Source of the DNA: Deltaproteobacteria bacterium
GTDB lineage: Bacteria > Desulfobacterota > DSM-4660 > Desulfatiglandales > B25-G16
DNA length: 5,630 nucleotides
NCBI GenBank assembly: GCA_018400255.1
Contig: JAGYMO010000348.1
Location: 1-5,630, forward strand
Reading direction: 5' to 3'
The position numbers and the translations under genes were made by a program. Shown one piece after another: positions 1-5,630 of this stretch. Position 1 is the stretch's first letter. Every line of letters starts with the position of its first letter. The notes beneath the pieces are model-generated. The model was not told where the DNA came from, searched no databases, and saw only the letters and a list, made by a program, of their open reading frames with translations.

Positions 1-282
1 GGGAAAGTTCGTACGGTGAAAGAGGCACTTGAACTTGAGCAAACGAAGGACCGGGAAATGGTAGTAGAAATGGAAGATGCATTAAGGGGAAAGATAAAGA
101 TGCTGGGTATTCCCACCAAGCTGTCGGCAACTCCTGGGCAAGTGAGGCTAATGCCGCCTGTTTTGGGCGAGCATACTGAAGAGGTCCTGAATAAACTGGG
201 ATACAGCAATGTAGAAATATCTGAGCTTGAGGATACGGGGATCGTGAAACAGCATCCCTTGAAAGGAGGTGACGCTGAATAA
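1..282 (+). CDS. CaiB/BaiF family (class III) CoA-transferase, C-terminal part only
   Basis: Enzymes of this family move coenzyme A between an acyl-CoA and a free carboxylic acid in the cytoplasm, through a mixed-anhydride or thioester on a catalytic Asp. The frame is open from base 1, so the gene starts upstream; the GTG at 16 is an internal Val codon, not a start. About 93 residues are visible, against roughly 400 for the family. They match the conserved C-terminal segment: DREMVVE (nt 49-69), LGIPTKLSATPG (nt 103-138) and PPVLGEHTEEVL (nt 154-189), followed by LGYS and a short helical tail. The catalytic Asp lies in the missing N-terminal part, so activity cannot be judged. The last codons contain a near-perfect ribosome-binding sequence (262-272). 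The stop is 49 bases before the SBP start, suggesting one transcript with the transporter. Family assignment is firm; the substrate is unknown. Confidence 0.9.
   Translation, partial: GKVRTVKEALELEQTKDREMVVEMEDALRGKIKMLGIPTKLSATPGQVRLMPPVLGEHTEEVLNKLGYSNVEISELEDTGIVKQHPLKGGDAE
262..272 (+). promoter_or_regulatory. Unusually perfect Shine-Dalgarno-like sequence inside the CoA-transferase tail
   Basis: AAAGGAGGTGA is complementary over ten bases (263-272) to the usual 3' end of bacterial 16S rRNA. It lies within the last codons of the CoA-transferase. The only starts in reach are poor: a GTG at 269 that is part of the site itself, a CTG at 275 and an ATG at 293 that is too far. All three are in frame with the SBP, whose own better SD is at 317-324. 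It may be a ribosome standby or pause site, or simply the Lys-Gly-Gly-Asp codons. The complementarity is seen; the function is inferred. Confidence 0.4.
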
Positions 283-316
283 TAGAGATAATATGGCCAT
301 TAACAAGCAAATAAAC

Positions 317-324
317 AAAGGAGG
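317..324 (+). promoter_or_regulatory. Strong ribosome-binding site deciding the SBP start
   Basis: AAAGGAGG ends 7 bases before the ATG at 332. This spacing is ideal, and the protein begun there opens directly with a lysine-rich signal peptide. The site therefore favours 332 over the in-frame GTG at 269, which would add 21 residues, and over the ATG at 293, which would add 13. Confidence 0.85.
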
Positions 325-331
325 AACAATT

Positions 332-1324
332 ATGAAGAAAAAATGGATAATGTTGGCAGTATCGTTCATGCTTACCATCTTCATCACGGGTGAAGTTCTT
401 GCCGCCGAAGTAACAAGAATAAAATGGGGGGCAGTATCTCCACGCATCGGTTCTTTCGCTTACCTTGCGACCATGTGCCGGAATGCGAATAAGGAACTCA
501 AGGGAGAGGCCGTCCTTTCGGTAATGGAGACGGGAGGATTTCTAGATAATATCCTTAGGCTCAGGAAGAGATTGATACATTGCGGGCTCACCCATAATCT
601 CGCTGCGTATGCTTGCTATGAAGGTATTGCAGATTTTAAGGGCAAGCAAGATGACCAGCTGCGAGGACTTTGGGGAGGATATGTGGCGCCGGTTCTTCAA
701 GTAGCTATAAAGGGTCGAGGTATCAATAGCATCTACGATCTCCATGGTAAACCATATGTTTTTAGTCCCGGAACAACTGGAGGTCGACTTTCGAAAATGT
801 TTCTTGAGTCGTTGGGGATCAAACCTGACTACAAATTGATGGGGATCTCCTCAGGCATTGATGCAATGAAGGCTGGATCGGTAGACGCCTTTTATAGGAT
901 TGGCCCGCTGGATTCCTCTATTCTCGAGATTCAATCGACCATGGATGTTGTATTTCTACCGGTTACCAAGGCGGATTTAGAAAAATTTGAAAAAGTATGG
1001 CCTAAACATGCCCTTGAGTATACGCTCCCTGCCAATACCTATCGAGACCAGAACGAGCCACTGCCCTGCTTAGCTTATGCCTGTGGCGACTACACTCATG
1101 CAGGAGTTAAGGAAGAGGTGATATATGGAATAGTGAAGGCTGTGTACAAAAATCGGGAAACCATAGCCAATGCCGTTCCAATCACTCGAGACGGCAATTG
1201 GGCAGATATGTGGAACCAAACGGTAAAGTATATGGAGATTCCACTCCATAAAGGAGCTATCAAGGCATACAGAGAGCTAGGCTTCACAATTCCTGATAAA
1301 CTTATCCCGCCAGAAGCGAGATAG
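332..1324 (+). CDS. TAXI family TRAP transporter solute-binding protein
   Basis: This is the periplasmic (extracytoplasmic) receptor that binds the substrate and hands it to the TRAP permease encoded downstream. It has 330 residues, a normal length for TAXI receptors (about 310-340). Residues 1-24 form a classical signal peptide: MKKKW, a hydrophobic core, and likely cleavage after VLA. No lipobox cysteine is present, so it should be soluble. The mature part follows the TAXI plan: an early KWGAVSP strand (31-37), AAYACYEG (91-98) where the family has its Ala-Tyr-x-Gly stretch, DLHGK (136-140) and SPGTTGG (145-151) in the position of the usual GAPGSG-like loop. AGSVDAFYRIGPLDSSILEI (181-200) then matches the 'GxxDAxf...G.P...I.eL' region. 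The substitutions in the ligand loop and five mature-region cysteines (49, 84, 95, 246, 251) make it a divergent member. The fused permease downstream supports TAXI rather than DctP type. TAXI receptors are poorly characterised, so the ligand cannot be named. It is 17 bases upstream of the small exported-protein gene. Confidence 0.88.
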   Translation: MKKKWIMLAVSFMLTIFITGEVLAAEVTRIKWGAVSPRIGSFAYLATMCRNANKELKGEAVLSVMETGGFLDNILRLRKRLIHCGLTHNLAAYACYEGIADFKGKQDDQLRGLWGGYVAPVLQVAIKGRGINSIYDLHGKPYVFSPGTTGGRLSKMFLESLGIKPDYKLMGISSGIDAMKAGSVDAFYRIGPLDSSILEIQSTMDVVFLPVTKADLEKFEKVWPKHALEYTLPANTYRDQNEPLPCLAYACGDYTHAGVKEEVIYGIVKAVYKNRETIANAVPITRDGNWADMWNQTVKYMEIPLHKGAIKAYRELGFTIPDKLIPPEAR

Positions 1325-1341
1325 ATGATGAGGTGATTATT

Positions 1342-1734
1342 ATGAAAAAGGAAAACAAATTTTTTCGTTTTGCTACACTATGCTCAGGTATAGTAGCACT
1401 GTTTGCTTTTGTCTCCCTCGGAGCCATTGGGTATGGTGCAGGCTCAAATGCTGCCATTTCCGTGGTTGGTGATGGAATACCTGGAAAGGCAATGAAAATT
1501 AATGGTGCCGGGTTTTTACCGGATGAGGTGATAGAACTAGTTCTCGAGATGGAAGATGTTCCTATAATTGTAGGGAAAAAAGGAGAGACTATTAAAGCGA
1601 AAGAGGACGGAACGTTCACAGCCACTACGAATTATCCGCACAAGTTTGTTGCTATCCCCGGTTTCTGGGATTTAACTGCCAAAGGGAGTAAAGGAACCAA
1701 TGCACGCTGCAAGGTGGAAATAAAGAAACCTTAG
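1342..1734 (+). CDS. Small exported beta-rich (Ig-like) protein of unknown function in the TRAP operon
   Basis: I do not recognise this as a named family. The ATG at 1342 is preferred over the in-frame GTG at 1333. GAGGTGA (1330-1336) lies 5 bases before the ATG and serves as SD, whereas the GTG sits inside it. The product has 130 residues. Residues 1-35 look like a signal peptide: a basic MKKENKFFRF, then a hydrophobic core to about residue 30, with cleavage likely near GYGA or SNA. The remaining ~95 residues have the pattern of a single immunoglobulin-like or IPT/TIG-like beta-sandwich: AISVVGDGIPG, MKINGAGFLPDEVIEL (51-66), a DGTFTATT strand (89-96), IPGFWDLTAKGSKG (105-118) and a closing strand KVEIKKP. 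Such domains bind surfaces, sugars or partner proteins, but no catalytic residues are visible. Its place between receptor and permease suggests an accessory exported component. That role is inference; the signal peptide and gene position are seen. Confidence 0.8.
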   Translation: MKKENKFFRFATLCSGIVALFAFVSLGAIGYGAGSNAAISVVGDGIPGKAMKINGAGFLPDEVIELVLEMEDVPIIVGKKGETIKAKEDGTFTATTNYPHKFVAIPGFWDLTAKGSKGTNARCKVEIKKP

Positions 1735-1749
1735 GTTTTTTTACACCTT
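1711..1749 (+). promoter_or_regulatory. Long RNA hairpin overlapping the stop codon of the small exported-protein gene
   Basis: TAAAGAAACC (1721-1730) pairs with GGTTTTTTTA (1734-1743) over ten base pairs, one a G-U, around a TTA loop. Then, across a left-side GAAA bulge, AAGGTG (1711-1716) pairs with CACCTT (1744-1749). The TAG stop (1732-1734) sits at the tip. No U-tract follows, so it is more likely a 3'-end stabiliser, or an aid to the terminator-like hairpin 23 bases downstream, than a terminator itself. Much of the stem is A-U, so its strength in the cell is uncertain. Confidence 0.5.
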
Positions 1750-1771
1750 TGAGGGATATATCAATGGCTTT

Positions 1772-1820
1772 TAAAAAGAGTCATCTGGCGTAATAGTATA
1801 TCTTGATGGCTCTTTTTATT
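1772..1820 (+). terminator. Probable intrinsic terminator or attenuator between binding-protein genes and permease
   Basis: TAAAAAGAGTCATC (1772-1785) pairs with GATGGCTCTTTTTA (1805-1818) over 14 base pairs with one G-U, closing a 19-base loop. The inner GAGTCATC/GATGGCTC is the more GC-rich stem. It is flanked by an A-tract on the left and TTTTTATTTT on the right, the layout of a Rho-independent terminator. The long loop weakens it. It lies 40 bases before the permease start and inside what looks like one operon, so partial read-through is the likely behaviour. I see no convincing promoter between it and 1860. Confidence 0.6.
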
Positions 1821-1859
1821 TTAATGCCGCCGTAAGAAAGATTTTTTAAGGAGACGGGA

Positions 1860-3893
1860 ATGAGAAATTTAACTGGCGTCTGGAAATGGATATTAGTGGG
1901 TATCACTGCGTGTGCCATTGGCTTTATTCTTTTTACCTCCCTAACACGTCCTTATCATCCAGCTCTTCAAGGGTCAATCATTTTATCATACGGGATGTTG
2001 GTGGTGTTTCTGATTTTCCCTTTGAGCAAGCGGGCTATTAGCAAACAGGATTCTGTCTTAATGAGACGTCTGGTTTTCGGTACTGAGAGCTCGCCCTCGA
2101 TGATTGATATCATGTTTACGATACTAGGGAGCGCTCCCAGCATATTTATCATATTGTATTGGGAGCCCATTGTCAGCAACCCACTTACCTATGAAACCTA
2201 TCACCTTATCTTAGGGGCTATGTTGTTCTTCATGCTTATTGAGGCAACACGAAGGACATTAGGGCTTATAGTCCCTATTGTGGTGGCATTGTTCGTTCTT
2301 TATGCATTCCTGGGGCATTTGCTTCCCGCGAGCATAGGACACGGGGGGTATGTGCTTGAAGAACTCCTCTATATCTTCTACCTCACAACTGAAGGCGTGT
2401 GGGGCTTACTCACTGACCTTACGAGCCGACTGATCGCAATTTTTATCCTGCTCGGACCAATCCTGTTCGCATGCGGTGTGGGAAATACCTTTATCAAGTG
2501 GGCTCGTTTTACAGGCGGTAGGATACGTGGGGGAGCTGGTCAAATTTCTCTTTTATCCAGTGCAGGGTTGGGAATGCTCTCAGGCTCATCAGTCGCGAAT
2601 GTTGCCACAACGGGAACGTTTACCATTCCTACCATGAAAAAGCTTGGCTACCATGCGGAGATTGCTGGGGCAACAGAGGCCTCGGCATCCTCTGGCGGTC
2701 AGATCATGCCTCCTATTATGGGCGCGGGCGCCTTTGTTATGGCGGAATTACTAGGGATCAAATACACCACCATCATGCTTGCTGCCATTATTCCCGCCCT
2801 ATGCTACTTTGTGGGGATAGGGAGCGGCGTGTACGCGCTTGCTGGAAAATACGGTTTGAGTAAACTCCCAGGTCATTTGATCCCCAAGTGGGGAGAGCTC
2901 TTGAATTTGAGAGAAATTATAAATACCATTATTCCCATAGGCATTCTTGTTTATCTCCTGACCCTCTACCTTCCTCCTCAGACCTGTGCTGGCTGGTCTC
3001 TCATCTCCGCCTTGTTTATTTTCCTTTTTCTGGGGGGATCATTGAAGCCAGCAGAGATTCTTAAAAGAATCATTATCACCCTCAAGGCCTTTTTTAACGC
3101 CGCGAACAGAGCCCTTGTGATGCTGATAGTTATGATGAGCTGTGTCCAGGTTATCGTAAGTCTTATTAATGCTACGGGACTAGGTGTGAAGATCTCCGAG
3201 TTTATTGTGAACCTGGCAGGCGCCAGCGCTTTTCTTGCCTTGATAGCGGTTATGATAGTTGCAATTATACTTGGAATGGGCATGTCTACTACTGCCGCCT
3301 ATGTTATTGCCGCTTCTGCATTGGGTCCGGCAATGATTACGTTGGGCTTGATGCCATTACCGTCTCACCTGTTTATATTCTATTTTGCAATTGCTGCGGG
3401 GATTACACCTCCTGTGTGTGTGGCAGTTTTTACTGCCAGGGCTATTTCTGGTGGCTCGTGGATGAAGATAGCCGTTCTTTCAATGGGGCTTAGTTTAGGT
3501 GGATATATCATCCCATACTATTTTATCTACCAGCCCGCGATTCTCATGCAGGGAAGTCCTTGGGTAATACTGAGGGTTTTCATTACCGTCGCAGTCGGCA
3601 TGTTTTTTATTGAAGCGGGCGTGTTTGGCTATTTCACAAGGCCTGCTTCCTGGCTTGAGCGTATCCTGTTTATTGTTGGTGGTTTGCTCCTTATGGGCAC
3701 AAGATTGAGTACCGATATAATAGGGGTGAGTTTAATGGCAATCGCTGTCGTAAGTCATCTGGCTATGCCGGATATTCCATTTATAGGCAAAAGGCCTGTG
3801 CCACCCAAGAAAGTTGATCTATCTGAGATACACTGGGATGATGAGGATACCGAGAGGCTTCTAACAAGGGTAGATGCAGAGGCTGATTTATGA
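1860..3893 (+). CDS. TAXI-type TRAP transporter fused permease (DctQM, 4TM/12TM fusion)
   Basis: This inner-membrane protein carries substrate delivered by the TAXI receptor, driven by an ion gradient (normally Na+ in characterised TRAP systems). It has 677 residues, in the usual range for the 4TM/12TM fusions. Residues 1 to ~155 are the small DctQ-like part, with hydrophobic segments near 10-28, 38-55, 83-102 and 114-150. Residues ~185-635 are the large DctM-like part. Family hallmarks are GMLSGSSVANVATTGTFTIP (238-257), EASASSGGQIMPPIMGAGAF (273-292), NATGLGVKISEFI (437-449), GMGMSTTAAYVIAASALGPA (472-491) and FAIAAGITPPVCVAVFTA (509-526). Two similar 'G-S/T-rich then PP' hairpin regions, 238-292 and 472-518, agree with the internal inverted repeat of DctM. 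A charged acidic tail (640-677) is probably cytoplasmic. The start is set by AAGGAGA (1848-1854), 5 bases before the ATG. The gene is intact with no missing hallmark. Family is certain; substrate is not. Confidence 0.96.
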   Translation: MRNLTGVWKWILVGITACAIGFILFTSLTRPYHPALQGSIILSYGMLVVFLIFPLSKRAISKQDSVLMRRLVFGTESSPSMIDIMFTILGSAPSIFIILYWEPIVSNPLTYETYHLILGAMLFFMLIEATRRTLGLIVPIVVALFVLYAFLGHLLPASIGHGGYVLEELLYIFYLTTEGVWGLLTDLTSRLIAIFILLGPILFACGVGNTFIKWARFTGGRIRGGAGQISLLSSAGLGMLSGSSVANVATTGTFTIPTMKKLGYHAEIAGATEASASSGGQIMPPIMGAGAFVMAELLGIKYTTIMLAAIIPALCYFVGIGSGVYALAGKYGLSKLPGHLIPKWGELLNLREIINTIIPIGILVYLLTLYLPPQTCAGWSLISALFIFLFLGGSLKPAEILKRIIITLKAFFNAANRALVMLIVMMSCVQVIVSLINATGLGVKISEFIVNLAGASAFLALIAVMIVAIILGMGMSTTAAYVIAASALGPAMITLGLMPLPSHLFIFYFAIAAGITPPVCVAVFTARAISGGSWMKIAVLSMGLSLGGYIIPYYFIYQPAILMQGSPWVILRVFITVAVGMFFIEAGVFGYFTRPASWLERILFIVGGLLLMGTRLSTDIIGVSLMAIAVVSHLAMPDIPFIGKRPVPPKKVDLSEIHWDDEDTERLLTRVDAEADL

Positions 3894-3899
3894 TAAACT

Positions 3900-3919
3900 G
3901 AGATAGCACCTATTATCTC
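3900..3919 (+). repeat. Short inverted repeat upstream of the MBL-fold gene
   Basis: GAGATA and TATCTC are perfect complements separated by 8 bases. They sit just before the likely SD AAGGAT (3922-3927) of the next gene. There is no U-tract, so it is not an intrinsic terminator. It could slightly modulate translation or be an operator half-site pair. A 6-bp AT-rich repeat can also arise by chance. Confidence 0.3.
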
Positions 3920-3935
3920 CCAAGGATAAATTTAT

Positions 3936-4772
3936 ATGAATGTTACTTTAACAACCCTTTGTGAAAATACTGCTGGTAAGCCCGGCTTTATGGCTGAATG
4001 GGGCTTGAGCATTCTCGTTCAGGCAGATGGTATTAACGTGTTGTTCGATACTGGAGGGTGCTTTGCGGCGGTGAGGAACGCCGATAAGCTTGGAATAGAC
4101 CTTCGAGCCATCGATAAGATTGTGCTCAGCCATGGACATGCCGACCATACTGGAGGATTACGTGATGTGTTGATGAGGACCGGACCCAAGGAGGTCATTG
4201 CTCATCCGGCCATATGGGAGCTGAAGTATACAAAGAGGACATACGAAAAGAGAGAGGCATTTGTCGGGATCCCTTTTAACAGAGAGGAGTTGGAATTATA
4301 TGGGGCATTATTTACACTAAGTAAAGAGCCTGTATATATCACAGATACCATAGTGACAACGGGTGAAATAGTGCAAACAACGGATTTTGAGGGTATTGAG
4401 CCTATTTTTTATGTAAAAGAGGGAGATTCCCTGAGACATGACCTAATCCCTGATGACCTTGCTCTGATTGTACAAACGCAAGAAGGCCTGGTAATTGTGC
4501 TTGGTTGTGGCCATAGGGGGCTTATAAATACTATTCGACACGCCCAAACGATTACTGGAGAACAACGTGTGCACACCGTGGTGGGAGGCACTCACCTTTT
4601 CCCTAAAACTGATGAGCAGGTAGACAAAGCGATTTCAGCCTTGCGTGAGATAGGAGTGGAAAAAATAGGTGTTTCTCATTGCACTGGCTTCCATGCCTCC
4701 ATGCGCCTTGCCCAGGAATTTGGTGATAAATTTTTTCAGAATAATGCGGGAACTCAATACATATTTGAATAG
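3936..4772 (+). CDS. Metallo-beta-lactamase-fold protein, COG1237 type (dihydropterin/RFA-P synthase-like)
   Basis: This is a 278-residue, probably cytoplasmic metallohydrolase-fold protein with no signal peptide. Metal ligands are visible in SHGHADHTGG (65-74: His66, His68, Asp70, His71), with further candidates His90, His193 in LGCGH (189-193) and His220 in VVGGTHL (215-221). A C-terminal GVSHCTG (245-251) adds His248. The opening (TTLCENTAG... EWGLSILVQ) and the HxHxDH, LGCGHRGLINT and GGTHL series fit COG1237. That family includes the archaeal enzyme described as 7,8-dihydropterin-6-methyl-4-(ribofuranosyl)aminobenzene 5'-phosphate synthase. Most bacterial members have no proven function, and the name should not be read as proof of methanopterin synthesis here. 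AAGGAT (3922-3927) lies 8 bases before the ATG. The gap to the permease is 42 bases, consistent with one operon. From context it could act on a CoA thioester or another pathway intermediate, but this is a guess. It is complete with no broken motif. Confidence 0.9.
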   Translation: MNVTLTTLCENTAGKPGFMAEWGLSILVQADGINVLFDTGGCFAAVRNADKLGIDLRAIDKIVLSHGHADHTGGLRDVLMRTGPKEVIAHPAIWELKYTKRTYEKREAFVGIPFNREELELYGALFTLSKEPVYITDTIVTTGEIVQTTDFEGIEPIFYVKEGDSLRHDLIPDDLALIVQTQEGLVIVLGCGHRGLINTIRHAQTITGEQRVHTVVGGTHLFPKTDEQVDKAISALREIGVEKIGVSHCTGFHASMRLAQEFGDKFFQNNAGTQYIFE

Positions 4773-4845
4773 TAGCCAATACTGACCGAATCATGCTATA
4801 TTTTTTAAAGGGTAAAAATAACTTTTATTAAAGTCTGAAGTTTAT

Positions 4846-5630
4846 ATGCGCAGTGAAGCATTGAGATATATTCTTACCGATAGCTTTTCTTCCCGCAGTG
4901 AATCGATGGCAATTACCTTCATGAGGGAAGGCCTTGTAGAAACAAGGTTATCATACAGCGAGCTTGATTGTGACACAAGCAAAATGGCTAACACCTTGAT
5001 GGATAGAGGAGTCCGGAAGGGTGACCGTGTCATCCTCTACCTCCAGAAATCCTTAGGCTTTGTTGTCGCGCATATTGCACTGCAAAAGATAGGGGCCATT
5101 GGTGTTCCATTAAATCCGGGGTTTAAAAAATCGGAGATGGAATACCTTCTTAATGATACTCAGGCATCATTAGTGCTGTTAGACCCTGAACAAGAGGTCA
5201 TGATAAAGGAAATAGACCCTAAGCTAAATAGTATCGTAATTGATACCAAAAAACCCTACCAGGATCTTGATTTTTTTAGATCAGCCCCAGATAGTATGCC
5301 CCAGATAGAAATCAACGCAGATGATCCGGGACTTATAATCTACACATCGGGCACAACTGGAAAACCCAAAGGTGCTATCCTTACTCAGGGGAATCTTGTG
5401 CATGATGCACTAAATATTATAAATATATGGGAGATAAAACAATCAGACGTGATGTGTCATGCCCTTCCTCTTTTTCATGTCCATGGACTTTGTTTTGAAC
5501 TCCACACTGCCTTACTCGCAGGCGCCAGTACTATAATGCTCGATAGATTTTCTCCCGAAGAGGTTATAGATGTGCTGGTAAAAAATGAAGGAGAATATGT
5601 CTGTACACTCTTTATGGCCGTACCAGCTAT
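4846..5630 (+). CDS. AMP-forming acyl-CoA synthetase, MatB-like, N-terminal part (runs off the window)
   Basis: This enzyme activates a carboxylic acid to its CoA thioester using ATP, through an acyl-adenylate, in the cytoplasm. The frame is open from the ATG at 4846 to the window end: 261 residues of an expected ~500-550. The core AMP/ATP-binding signature YTSGTTGKPKGA (166-177) is intact. LPLFHVHGL (207-215) and the later LFMAVPA (255-261) resemble malonyl/methylmalonyl-CoA synthetases (MatB, ACSF3), which carry 'LPLFHVHGL' and 'FMGVP'. The carboxylate-specificity residues and the C-terminal lid Lys cannot be assessed, since most lie beyond the window. An in-frame TAA at 4819-4821 limits upstream starts and no other ATG is available. 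There is no good SD before this ATG, only AT-rich sequence ending TTTATATG, the same context as the upstream MBL-fold gene. It lies 73 bases after that gene. Family is firm; the malonate-type substrate is a suggestion only. Confidence 0.92.
   Translation, partial: MRSEALRYILTDSFSSRSESMAITFMREGLVETRLSYSELDCDTSKMANTLMDRGVRKGDRVILYLQKSLGFVVAHIALQKIGAIGVPLNPGFKKSEMEYLLNDTQASLVLLDPEQEVMIKEIDPKLNSIVIDTKKPYQDLDFFRSAPDSMPQIEINADDPGLIIYTSGTTGKPKGAILTQGNLVHDALNIINIWEIKQSDVMCHALPLFHVHGLCFELHTALLAGASTIMLDRFSPEEVIDVLVKNEGEYVCTLFMAVPA

Noticed and set aside
259..292. Possible promoter before the SBP: TTGAAA (259-264) with GATAAT (287-292)
   Set aside because: The spacer is 22 bases, too long for a sigma-70 promoter. 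The shorter alternatives, AATAAT at 278 and TAATAG at 280, give spacers of 13 and 15 and are poor or off-distance.
262..334. Programmed +1 frameshift joining the CoA-transferase to the SBP, prompted by the SD-like sequence just before the TAA
   Set aside because: The SBP frame is indeed +1, but a shift would fuse a cytoplasmic enzyme to a signal peptide, and the SBP has its own ideal SD and ATG. No slippery codon is evident.
148..447. 99-residue open frame on the minus strand across the CoA-transferase and SBP junction
   Set aside because: It lies opposite two well-supported coding regions, has no recognisable domain and gives an erratic hydrophobic product. The other minus-strand frames (for example 542-745, 1302-1625, 2978-3283, 4409-4591) are likewise mirror images of real genes.
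4794..4802. Extended -10-like TGCTATATT before the acyl-CoA synthetase
   Set aside because: No -35 element lies at a suitable distance, and AT-rich intergenic DNA produces such matches easily.
4772..4806. Possible terminator after the MBL-fold gene: GTAGC/GCTAT then a run of T
   Set aside because: The stem has only five pairs, one of them G-U, with an 18-base loop. This is too weak to call, and the genes look co-directional and linked.
4821..4834. Small inverted repeat ACTTT-TATT-AAAGT upstream of the acyl-CoA synthetase
   Set aside because: It has five AT-rich pairs in an AT-rich spacer and no second copy elsewhere in the window that would suggest an operator.

Overview
The window looks like a piece of an organic-acid uptake and CoA-activation locus from a bacterium. 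Every gene reads on the + strand. The order is: the 3' end of a class III (CaiB/BaiF) CoA-transferase, a TAXI-type TRAP solute-binding protein, a small exported beta-rich protein of unknown function, a fused DctQM-type TRAP permease, a COG1237-type metallo-beta-lactamase-fold protein, and the 5' part of an AMP-forming acyl-CoA synthetase that resembles malonyl-CoA synthetase (MatB). No RNA genes, mobile elements or CRISPR arrays were seen. No gene-free stretch is longer than about 125 bases.

Organism: base composition is moderate (roughly mid-40s % GC by eye) and Shine-Dalgarno (SD) sites are strong (AAAGGAGG type). The two exported proteins carry classical signal peptides with no lipobox cysteine. 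TAXI-TRAP systems beside CaiB-type CoA-transferases and acyl-CoA synthetases are common in anaerobic Desulfobacterota (Deltaproteobacteria) and some related or Gram-positive anaerobes. A Gram-negative syntrophic or sulfate-reducing type is my best guess, but it is an inference and not proved by the window.

Layout: positions 1-282 are the CoA-transferase tail. Positions 332-1324 (SBP) and 1342-1734 (small exported protein) are only 17 bases apart and surely co-transcribed. Positions 1711-1859 hold two tandem hairpins. The first overlaps the stop codon of the small gene. The second (1772-1818) has the A-tract, stem and U-tract shape of an intrinsic terminator. The permease (1860-3893) follows with its own good SD. 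The MBL-fold gene (3936-4772) starts 42 bases after it, and the acyl-CoA synthetase (from 4846) starts 73 bases after that and runs off the end.

Working model (inference): the exported SBP captures an organic anion and the fused permease imports it with a sodium or proton gradient. The ligase and/or the CoA-transferase then turns it into a CoA thioester. The hairpins between the binding protein and the permease would let the cell make much more binding protein than membrane protein. The roles of the small exported protein and the MBL-fold enzyme are not established and are the parts most worth following up.
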